Below are positions 25,296-32,151 of a DNA stretch of 32,405 nt, in pieces. A model generated the notes under the pieces. It had not been told where the DNA came from. It saw only the letters and a program-made list of their open reading frames with translations, and made no database searches. Each line of letters starts with the position of its first letter. The first letter of the stretch is position 1. This stretch comes from Candidatus Omnitrophota bacterium (GTDB lineage: Bacteria > Omnitrophota > Gorgyraeia > Aquiviventales > Aquiviventaceae), in contig JACQRA010000016.1 of NCBI GenBank assembly GCA_016206725.1, forward strand, positions 1 to 32,405, given 5' to 3'. Both the position numbers and the translations under genes were made by a program.

Positions 25296-26362
25296 CAGCC
25301 GCTCATCACCACGGCACCCGTTCGCCGGGCGGGATCCAGCTCAGGATGGTAGTTCCACAGCCGTCCGGTCGCCGTGATCTCGTCGCGAAGACGCCGCGCT
25401 TCGCGCAACACCTCGCCGGCCAACGACCCCCACCGAATCCCCGCGCGCGAGGCCGCCTCGCGGACGGCGGGCGGCAAGGCGCCGGTGGCATGAAAGGCCA
25501 GCGTGTCGCAGAAGAACAGCTCTCCTCCCGCGCCCGACGGGCGGCTCACCTCGGCATGTTCCGCCTGCGCCCGCCCCAGGCAATGCCGGAGAAAATAGTC
25601 GGCATACGCCGACCGGCTCACGTTGACGTACAGTGTGAGCTTGGTCTTCTCCGGCGGCGTCTGGAACATGTGCAGCCCCTGCTCCGCCTCCGTCAGCCGC
25701 CGCCTCTGGCGCACCGACAGGGTGCTGCTATGCCAGAGGAACGAATGAAAGAACACGGCGTCTCCCTGCCGAATCGGCACCCGTTGAGCGTTCCAGAGAA
25801 CCCCCAGCCGCCCGGCGAGCTGCCGGAGGTTCCAGTCCCGGCGCGCATCGCCGGTGCGCAGCGGCAGGCGGTGCGAGCCGGGGACCACGTCGATACCACC
25901 CCCAAACTCCGGATCGTTGTCCTGCAGGTAGAGCCCGCCCTTGAGCACGCGGTACGCCGGCTCCAGGTGGAGCGGACGGAAACCCTCGGAGCAGGCGTCC
26001 TGATGCCACCCCCACCGCCGGGGCAGCGGGATGCCCTTCACGTCCACGCGGTTCGTCCCGAACATGTTCCGTTGGATGTGCAGGTCCGGCATCAGTGTGT
26101 AGGCCGGCTCAAGGATGGCGCGCAGCGTCTCCACGACGGGCTCGCGCAGCAGCCACTCCCACGCGCCCTCCACGTCGGAGGCGAGGGACGTCGGCAGGTA
26201 ACGGACCACCCGCCCCGGCAGCCGCGTGTCGAGACGCTCGAAGGCCGCGAGGATGCGCTCGCGCAGCGCCTGGCACTCTGCCGGGCTGAGGACTCCCCGG
26301 ATGAGTGTGTAACCGTCCCGTTCAAACTGTCGTTGGAGCGCTTCGGTCTGTCCGGCGATCAT
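25295..26362 (-). CDS. Phytanoyl-CoA dioxygenase (PhyH)-family Fe(II)/2OG oxygenase
   Basis: This 355-residue protein has the double-stranded beta-helix facial triad: H120 and D122 in the GWHQDAC segment, and a distal His in FFHSFLWHSST (probably His211). It also has PEFGGGIDVVPGSHRLPLR, a hallmark of PhyH proteins, and an Arg/Lys-containing KLTLYVNVSRSAY region where 2-oxoglutarate would bind. It opens with RQFERDGYTLIRGVLSPAEC, also typical. Members hydroxylate, epimerise or desaturate small molecules. Sitting between two methyltransferases with 4-nt and 1-nt overlaps, it may hydroxylate a sugar or lipid group that is then O-methylated (inference). Confidence 0.9.
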   Translation of the reverse strand: MIAGQTEALQRQFERDGYTLIRGVLSPAECQALRERILAAFERLDTRLPGRVVRYLPTSLASDVEGAWEWLLREPVVETLRAILEPAYTLMPDLHIQRNMFGTNRVDVKGIPLPRRWGWHQDACSEGFRPLHLEPAYRVLKGGLYLQDNDPEFGGGIDVVPGSHRLPLRTGDARRDWNLRQLAGRLGVLWNAQRVPIRQGDAVFFHSFLWHSSTLSVRQRRRLTEAEQGLHMFQTPPEKTKLTLYVNVSRSAYADYFLRHCLGRAQAEHAEVSRPSGAGGELFFCDTLAFHATGALPPAVREAASRAGIRWGSLAGEVLREARRLRDEITATGRLWNYHPELDPARRTGAVVMSG

Positions 26363-27357
26363 CGGACACGTGCCTCCTCATGGTGTGGCATGGTCTCGAC
26401 ACTCGCTCGGCGCGCCTCCACAGGCTGTGCGATGAGCACCCACAACGCGGCATGCTCGGCGGAAGGGGCGAGGCTCTTGGCGAACCACGGCCGCACCCGC
26501 CTAGCCAAGAGCGGCACGATGAGCCGCTTGAGCAACCCCTTCAGTCGGAGAGATTGCAACGCGCGACCCAACAGCACCAGCCCGTGCAGGATTGGGCGCG
26601 TGCTCATGTCCCATCGGCGAACCGCTCCGACGTGTAGAACCGGTATCGCCCCGTGCAACCGGAAACCCGCCGCGGTGAGCCGTTCTTCCCACTGCGCGCG
26701 ATGGCCGGTGAGTCGCGTCAGCGTGCGAAAGCGGCCGTTGTCAATCCACTCGAAGAACCGGGCACGCCAGTGGCGACCGTTGCGCCGGTATCGTTGGGCG
26801 CGATGATGCGACTGGAGTTGCCCGCCGAAGGTATCGTTCGGCACCACCAGCACGAGTCGACCGTCATCCCGCACAACGCGATGCATCTCGCGCAACCCGG
26901 CCTGCCAATCCGGCAGCCAGTAGAGGATATTGCAGAAGACCGTCGCAAACGAACGATGAGCGAACGGCAGCGCCTGCCCGTCACCCTGCACCAGGGAGCG
27001 ATACGTCGCCGTCCGTCGGGCCTTGTCGAGTAAGCCCGCCTTGTGGTCCAGCCCGACCGTCACGAGCCGTCGGGGGGGTGTGGCCTCGAGGCGCGTCATC
27101 GACGCGGCCGTGTCGTAGAGATCGCCGCGCAGGCGCAGGCGGGTGTCGGTATAGCGGTCATACGAGAGCCGCACCCGCCCTCCCGACGCGATCAGCATGA
27201 AGAGCCCGTCGCCGCAGCCCATATCCAGCGAGGGCTCGCCCATCAGCATCGACGCCAGGACGGACGCCACCGACGCATCCCACACCGCGTCGAAGGGTTT
27301 GAGCCAGTTCGCTTCGAGGAAGCGACGCAGGCAGCGTTCAGCGTCTGCTGACGGCAT
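26359..27357 (-). CDS. Class I SAM-dependent methyltransferase
   Basis: This 332-residue protein has motif I LDMGCGDG at 44-51 and a Methyltransf_11-type core: VQGDGQALPFAHRSF, VFCNILYWLPDW, and LREMHRVVRDDGRLVLVVPND. A basic C-terminal region (LRLKGLLKRLIVPLLARRVRPW) may contact membrane or a lipid-linked substrate. It is likely a sugar O- or C-methyltransferase. The ATG at 27357 overlaps the preceding cytidylyltransferase by 20 nt; upstream alternatives would lie further inside that gene. The stop overlaps the PhyH start by 4 nt. Confidence 0.87.
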   Translation of the reverse strand: MPSADAERCLRRFLEANWLKPFDAVWDASVASVLASMLMGEPSLDMGCGDGLFMLIASGGRVRLSYDRYTDTRLRLRGDLYDTAASMTRLEATPPRRLVTVGLDHKAGLLDKARRTATYRSLVQGDGQALPFAHRSFATVFCNILYWLPDWQAGLREMHRVVRDDGRLVLVVPNDTFGGQLQSHHRAQRYRRNGRHWRARFFEWIDNGRFRTLTRLTGHRAQWEERLTAAGFRLHGAIPVLHVGAVRRWDMSTRPILHGLVLLGRALQSLRLKGLLKRLIVPLLARRVRPWFAKSLAPSAEHAALWVLIAQPVEARRASVETMPHHEEARVR

Positions 27358-27982
27358 GGGTCGCCTGGCGTTTGCGCAGCACCTGTTCGGCCAGCCACAG
27401 ATCGAACGGCTCGTCAATGTCGATATGCTGCTCCCGGTCCAGGAGCACCCGCTCGATCTTCGTGCCGTACCGGTCCCCGGAGCGGATCAGATCCGCCTTC
27501 ATCACGTAGACGTTGCCGTCGTCATAGAAGAAGCCATCGATGTCCTGACGCCGATGCTCCTGGCGATCCTTGGCGTAGGCCGTGTATTTGCAGATGAAGC
27601 CGGTCGCCAACGAGTCCGCTCCCGTGTCGAGAAACCGCTGGATGCAACGGTCAATCAGATCGACATCCCGCACCGGGCACGGCGCCTGGAGGATCACGAC
27701 GACGTCGGCGGGAATGCGCTCCAGCGCGTGTTGCAAGACGCCGAGCATCGGCGCGTCGTCGGTCGCCAACGCCGCCGGGCGGTCGAGCACCTCCGCGCCG
27801 CACTGCCGCGCCACGGCCGCAACCTCCGCGTCTTCGGTTGACACCACGTAGCGGTCGAGGCGTGCCGCGGCCTTCGCCGCCTCAATCGTCCAGGCGAGGA
27901 GCGGTTTGCCACAGAGGGGCCGAATGTTCTTGCGCGCAAGCCCCTTGCTCCCCCCACGCGCCGGTGTGACGCCAAGGATCAT
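27338..27982 (-). CDS. neuA: Acylneuraminate/legionaminate-type cytidylyltransferase (first of two)
   Basis: This 214-residue protein is a canonical CMP-nonulosonate synthetase. It has the P-loop-like signature ARGGSKGLARKNI at 8-20, VVSTEDAEVA, RPAALATDDAPM, ILQAPCPVRD and the C-terminal metal-site segment HIDIDEPFDL. It would couple CTP to a sialic/legionaminic/pseudaminic-like acid. The ATG at 27982 overlaps the radical SAM stop as ATGA, so it is favoured over the TTG at 27997. NeuC/LegG and the CBS protein upstream in the same operon support a nonulosonate pathway. Which acid it activates is not determined. Confidence 0.92.
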   Translation of the reverse strand: MILGVTPARGGSKGLARKNIRPLCGKPLLAWTIEAAKAAARLDRYVVSTEDAEVAAVARQCGAEVLDRPAALATDDAPMLGVLQHALERIPADVVVILQAPCPVRDVDLIDRCIQRFLDTGADSLATGFICKYTAYAKDRQEHRRQDIDGFFYDDGNVYVMKADLIRSGDRYGTKIERVLLDREQHIDIDEPFDLWLAEQVLRKRQATHAVSRR

Positions 27983-29913
27983 CCGCGTTTCTCGCAATCG
28001 GATTGATCCGCCTGGGCGAATTGCGTCGAGATATCCTGCTTGGCGAGTGCTCGCATCATCGTTCGAATCTCATTCAGGCGGGCAGAATCTAAGCGCCCGC
28101 CTTGATTGAATTCGTGGGCACCGGTCAATACCGGCACTCCCGGAGATGCGTCGACAGCCGCGGGTCCTTCCTCCAAAGCGACATCTCTCAGTTGCCACAG
28201 CTGCCAGATGCGCGGCACGAACGCCTCGGCAAATGTGGGATCCGTTTCACAGGCGGCAAGAAATGGACGCATCCACACAGGCAATGCGCCGCGCCGTTGT
28301 TCCAGCTCGTGCGTGGACACCGGCTCCCGGATCGCATCGGCATGACAAGAATCGTCAGGTGTCTGTTGATCCATTGCCTCTCCGAATTTTTTCCAATACA
28401 AGCAGCGAAAGATGATGGAGGTGAGCCGGCTCGAAAGCAGCCTGTCGGTCCCGCACTCATCGATCAGCGGCCAGAGCCATTCCGGGGCCACGACGTAGTA
28501 CGAAAAGAAGTCTCGCAAGCGCACGAGCTCCTTCCTTGTCAGATCCGCCAACTTCAACACCGACCCGACGTTCTTGGTGTAGGTCATAAAATGCTCAGTG
28601 GGTTGAGCCAGCAGGCTCGCTTCGAACTCCGTGTCGAGTAATCCGTTCGATTCGCAGAACGTCCGAATGGGAGTCCCTTTGTACGGGTAGAAAATGCCCA
28701 CCGCCTGGGCTTCTGTCTTCAAGCGCACGTTGAGGCGGATGGTTTCGAAAATATCCGCCCGACGCTCAAAGGGAAGACCGATCATGTTGAACGAGACGCC
28801 TCGAATCCCCTGCTCGCGGAGCAGCTGATAGGCTTGCTCGTAGGCCGCCGTGTCAATGTTCTTATCCAATACACCTCGTCGCAAATCCACATTGCCGGTT
28901 TCCAACCCCAGGCTCGCCGTCGCGCAGCCAAACTGCTTGAGGAGTTTGGCCGTGCGAGGCGTCACCGATGACGAGATCGTCTCAATCGCAAACGGAATGC
29001 CGATCGTCCGGCTGTACTCTGTCGCGAGACGCTCCAAGCGTTCATCGCTCATCAACAAGAACGTTTCATCCCAGAATTTGATGAATTCAATGCCGTAGTG
29101 CCGTGTAAACCACGCAATCTCTTGAATGACACGCGCGACGGATTTCTCGCGATGATAATTGCCTTTACCCTTGTAGATCTGCTGGAGCTCAACGTTGATG
29201 CAATAGGAGCACGTAAAGGGACATCCCCGGCTCATCTCGAAATCGCCATACTTGTAGACGTGCCCATCGAAGGGCTTATAGAAAGCCGAGTCAGGATAGA
29301 TCGTCCAATCCGGATAGGGCAGGGTATCCAAATCTTGCCTCAGCGGGCGTACATGGTTGCGGATCATCTCGCCATTCAGCGTCTTGATCCACAGGTTCTC
29401 GACGGTACTCAGATCTTCTCCGCGATCAACGCGTGCCGCGACCTCCGCTAAGACTTCCTCGCCCTCGCCCAGGCAGACCATGTCAACACAAGGTTCTCGA
29501 AGCACCCCATCGGGGTCCACCGTGGCGTGCACGCCCCCAACGATCGTGGGAATACGGAAGTGCTGACGGACGGATCGGAGCGCTTGCAGCCCAAAGGGGT
29601 AATCATCAGAGAGGACCGACAGCCCGATCATATCCGGACTCGTCTCGTCGATCATCTTGAGTAAGTCGTCGAGCGCCTCTTGGCGGCTCACTCGGCGTCG
29701 AGGCGGGAGCCGTTCAGGGTTGCGCAGCTGCCTGAACTCCAGCGAGACTTCCCCCAAGCCTCGATCGTCCATTCCCCCGCTCAGATCGTACTGCGTGAAG
29801 TCAAACAACCTGAACTCATGCCCAGCCTGTTTCAAGACAGCCGCAAGCGAGGCGATGCCGATGGGCTTGTTCCCTGTCGCCCATTGATTGGGATAGATCA
29901 TCAAGAAGCGCAT
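27979..29913 (-). CDS. B12-binding-type radical SAM protein (second of two)
   Basis: This 644-residue protein has an N-terminal Rossmann-like cobalamin-type domain (MRFLMIYPNQ, IPTIVGGVHATVDPDG at 121-136, DMVCLGEGEEVL). A radical SAM core follows with Cys231, Cys235 and Cys238 (SRGCPFTCSYC). It then has FIKFWDETFLL and an AdoMet-contacting SLGLETGN segment. No DXHXXG motif is visible. About 110-120 extra residues at the C-terminus (roughly 530-644) are absent from the shorter paralogue at 15408-17006. Its base composition is clearly less GC-rich than its neighbours. It is preceded by the only sizeable intergenic gap in the window. The catalysed reaction is unknown. Confidence 0.88.
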   Translation of the reverse strand: MRFLMIYPNQWATGNKPIGIASLAAVLKQAGHEFRLFDFTQYDLSGGMDDRGLGEVSLEFRQLRNPERLPPRRRVSRQEALDDLLKMIDETSPDMIGLSVLSDDYPFGLQALRSVRQHFRIPTIVGGVHATVDPDGVLREPCVDMVCLGEGEEVLAEVAARVDRGEDLSTVENLWIKTLNGEMIRNHVRPLRQDLDTLPYPDWTIYPDSAFYKPFDGHVYKYGDFEMSRGCPFTCSYCINVELQQIYKGKGNYHREKSVARVIQEIAWFTRHYGIEFIKFWDETFLLMSDERLERLATEYSRTIGIPFAIETISSSVTPRTAKLLKQFGCATASLGLETGNVDLRRGVLDKNIDTAAYEQAYQLLREQGIRGVSFNMIGLPFERRADIFETIRLNVRLKTEAQAVGIFYPYKGTPIRTFCESNGLLDTEFEASLLAQPTEHFMTYTKNVGSVLKLADLTRKELVRLRDFFSYYVVAPEWLWPLIDECGTDRLLSSRLTSIIFRCLYWKKFGEAMDQQTPDDSCHADAIREPVSTHELEQRRGALPVWMRPFLAACETDPTFAEAFVPRIWQLWQLRDVALEEGPAAVDASPGVPVLTGAHEFNQGGRLDSARLNEIRTMMRALAKQDISTQFAQADQSDCEKRG

Positions 29914-29966
29914 GTTAGGCCCATTCCTCCCGGATCACGGCGAAGGCCTCGGCGTAACCCCCAGCC
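29914..29966 (-). promoter_or_regulatory. 53-nt intergenic gap with ribosome binding site
   Basis: This is the largest non-coding stretch in the window. The minus strand has GGGAGG at 29931-29926, about 12 nt before the ATG at 29913, consistent with a ribosome binding site. I see no convincing -35/-10 pair or strong hairpin. The gap could mark the edge of a later insertion. Confidence 0.55.
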
Positions 29967-30797
29967 TCATGACGGGGACACCTCAAGGCGTCGTTCAGGA
30001 ATCTCCGCCTCCTCGAGCGGGAGCGAAATCAGACGTAGGGGCGTCTCCGGCCGGCTGAGGAACCGTCCCACCACCTCCTGCTCGAGATGGCGCAGATACC
30101 GCGCCAATACCTCTTCAGTGAAATCCGCATCGCGGTAGTATCGGCCATTGGTCACCGGCCATTGGGGAACCTGAGGCAGGCGCTGACCTGTCCGGACCAA
30201 ACGCACCTCGCGCCGCAGCGCCTCGGCGCTTGCCGCAATGACGCGGCAGCCCGCCGTGTGGACGGTATCCCCCGCCCTGATGCCGGGGCGCACATGGGCG
30301 ATAATGGGTCCGGTATCAACGCCCTCGTCGAGATGCAGCAGGGTCGCGCCGACATACTCTAACTCACCGTCGACAAACGGCCAGAAATTGGTCCCGCTGC
30401 CTCGGGCGTACGGCGAGAGGCCCAGATGCAGATTCACGGTGCGGCCTGCCGGCAACCGCGAGAGCAAGGAAAGGCGAATCAGGGAGGCGCCGAACACGAC
30501 GCACAGGTCGGGGCGGAAGGCCTCGACGACGCGGCAGGTTGATGGAAGATTGACGTCTCGATAGAGTATCGGGAGGGTGGCGGAGAGGAACGTCTCATGG
30601 CCGGTAAACCACGCCTGTTCCGTCTCTTGTCGAAGCCGGAAGTGAGCCTGCAGGCGCGGGGACAGTCCAGCCCCCCGCCGGTCCTCGTCGCTCGGTTGGC
30701 ATTCGGAGACGACCAGTGTATCGTCGGCGTGCCGCGCGAGCGTGTTCGCCACAAACTTGTGCCGCAGGGCATTGCTGGTCAACACGAGCAACCTCAT
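29967..30797 (-). CDS. Sugar N-formyltransferase-like protein
   Basis: This 276-residue protein belongs to the formyl-tetrahydrofolate-dependent formyltransferase superfamily. The active-site triad is visible as Asn122 and His124 in VNLHLGLSPYARGSG, and Asp161 in LDEGVDTGPI. The SGTNFWPFVDGELEYVGAT segment between them is typical of glycan-cluster formyltransferases rather than tRNA formyltransferase. Such enzymes N-formylate 3- or 4-amino-6-deoxy sugars on a nucleotide carrier, often downstream of a DegT aminotransferase; one is encoded at 10656-11876. The ATG at 30797 overlaps the deacetylase stop by 4 nt (ATGA) and fits the conserved MRLLVLTS beginning, so I reject the longer upstream frame. 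Confidence 0.88.
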   Translation of the reverse strand: MRLLVLTSNALRHKFVANTLARHADDTLVVSECQPSDEDRRGAGLSPRLQAHFRLRQETEQAWFTGHETFLSATLPILYRDVNLPSTCRVVEAFRPDLCVVFGASLIRLSLLSRLPAGRTVNLHLGLSPYARGSGTNFWPFVDGELEYVGATLLHLDEGVDTGPIIAHVRPGIRAGDTVHTAGCRVIAASAEALRREVRLVRTGQRLPQVPQWPVTNGRYYRDADFTEEVLARYLRHLEQEVVGRFLSRPETPLRLISLPLEEAEIPERRLEVSPS

Positions 30798-31807
30798 CGT
30801 CGCTCGTGCTCCTGAATCATCTGGGTCAGCTTGGCGTGGATGGTCTCGGCGGTATCCGAGCTGGTCGGGGCGAAACGTCCCAGTTCCAACGGAGAGGACG
30901 TCTTCGTATTGACGACTTCCTGCACGGTGAAGGCCAGCTCGTACTCCCGGGTGCGGCGGAGGAGGGTTTCCCAAGTCAAGCAATCCTGTGGATCGCCAAA
31001 GGGGTAGCTCAAGGCGTTGACCGGCACCTCGAGGGTGCGCTCGAGATACCTCTTGGGCTCAACGACCTCTTCTAGAAACTCCGCCTCGTCGAGATTCGCC
31101 CCGGCGATCGAGACGTGGGAATGCGAATGGACCCCGATGGCGTGCCCAAGCTGCAGGATGTCCTCGACCTGTCTCCGGTCAAGGTGCATCTGCGTGAGGA
31201 TGTCTGGATGGTCGTGCAGCAACGAGCGCCGGTAGATATGCAGGAGGACGCGCCGCGTCTGATGAGGGGGTAACCGGTACGTGAGCGTGCGCTTGAAGGC
31301 GGCGATTGCCATCCACGGATCATCCCGGCCTCGGCGAAACGGGATGTCGTAGTCTCCTGGCGAGAGCCCTTCCTCCTCCAGGGCAGCCCGATAGTGCTGC
31401 AAGAACCGCTCGAGGCCGTAGGCGGCGATGCCGTAGTGCACGATGATCGGATTCGCCGGCAACCGATCTCGCAGGATGCAGGTGGGAATGAAGAAGAACG
31501 CCCGAATGCCGCGCGCGGAGAGCATCCGGGCGGCGTCCACGTGTTCGGCCAATCCGTCATCGAAGGTCAGGAGCACACCGTAGCGGTGAGGTTCCACGCC
31601 TCTCGATCCATAGGCGATCGCCCACGCCTCCTCGGGCGAGAGCAACTCATAGCGCCGCTGAAACAGCGCGAGGTGATCGGACAATTGATCGAGGGACAAC
31701 CCAAGGAGGCGAGGAAACCGATCTTGCGCCTTGGGCGGACGGAGGTAGTGGTAACACAACGCGAGATACCCTGTGGTTGCGCAGGCCCTCCCCGCCGTCA
31801 CGGTCAT
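30794..31807 (-). CDS. Polysaccharide deacetylase (CE4/NodB-like)
   Basis: This 337-residue protein has TFDDG at 81-85 (catalytic base and metal Asp), the metal-binding HSHSH at 227-231, and SYPFGD in the C-terminal barrel. An insert of about 120 residues between the first two motifs is longer than in minimal NodB domains. It resembles deacetylases in nonulosonate and exopolysaccharide loci. It probably removes acetyl from an N-acetyl sugar, which would free an amine for the N-formyltransferase encoded next (inference). It overlaps the CBS stop by 1 nt (TGATG) and the formyltransferase start by 4 nt. No signal peptide is seen, so it is likely cytoplasmic. Confidence 0.88.
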   Translation of the reverse strand: MTVTAGRACATTGYLALCYHYLRPPKAQDRFPRLLGLSLDQLSDHLALFQRRYELLSPEEAWAIAYGSRGVEPHRYGVLLTFDDGLAEHVDAARMLSARGIRAFFFIPTCILRDRLPANPIIVHYGIAAYGLERFLQHYRAALEEEGLSPGDYDIPFRRGRDDPWMAIAAFKRTLTYRLPPHQTRRVLLHIYRRSLLHDHPDILTQMHLDRRQVEDILQLGHAIGVHSHSHVSIAGANLDEAEFLEEVVEPKRYLERTLEVPVNALSYPFGDPQDCLTWETLLRRTREYELAFTVQEVVNTKTSSPLELGRFAPTSSDTAETIHAKLTQMIQEHERR

Positions 31808-32151
31808 CAGTAGGCCGTCATGATGTTCACCAAATGCCCCAGTCGATCAATCACCGGAATCAAGAAAATGTGCTGTTGCTCAAAAATGGCCTTGGCCCGG
31901 TCGGCTTCTTCGGCGGTGACCGCGATGAAGTGGGTGTTCATCGCCTGGTGGACCGGCATCGAGAGGACACGGTGATCCAGCACGGCTTTGCGGATATCGC
32001 CGTCGCTGAGCGTGCCGACCACCACGCCGCGCGCATCCACCACCACGACGCTGCGATGGTTGTTCTGCTCGATCAGCGCCATCGCGGTCTCGATCGTGTC
32101 ATTATCGGAGACCGTGTACGGAGACTCAGGAGCTCGACGCGTCCCGCGCAT
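31807..32151 (-). CDS. Stand-alone CBS-domain pair protein
   Basis: This 114-residue protein consists almost wholly of a Bateman module: CBS1 about 12-60 (VSDNDTIETAMALIEQ, VVVGTLSDGDIRKAVL) and CBS2 about 66-114 (VHQAMNTHFIAVTAEE, HIFLIPVIDRLGHLVNI). In legionaminate-type loci such a pair is normally the N-terminal regulatory part of a PtmE-like sugar-1-phosphate nucleotidyltransferase encoded next to NeuC/LegG. Here the frame stops where that catalytic domain would begin, and a deacetylase gene starts at the stop. CBS pairs bind adenine nucleotides, so it may be a free regulator, or a remnant. It overlaps the upstream stop by 1 nt (TAATG). Confidence 0.85.
   Translation of the reverse strand: MRGTRRAPESPYTVSDNDTIETAMALIEQNNHRSVVVVDARGVVVGTLSDGDIRKAVLDHRVLSMPVHQAMNTHFIAVTAEEADRAKAIFEQQHIFLIPVIDRLGHLVNIMTAY

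Noticed and set aside
27983..27997. TTG start at 27997 for the neuA-like gene
   Set aside because: The ATG at 27982 forms the ATGA overlap seen at many junctions in this operon and gives the usual N-terminus just before the RGGSKG loop.
29914..29966. Terminator or promoter in the 53-nt gap
   Set aside because: The only short palindrome there (around AGGCCT) is weak, has no following T-run, and no clear -35/-10 pair could be found.
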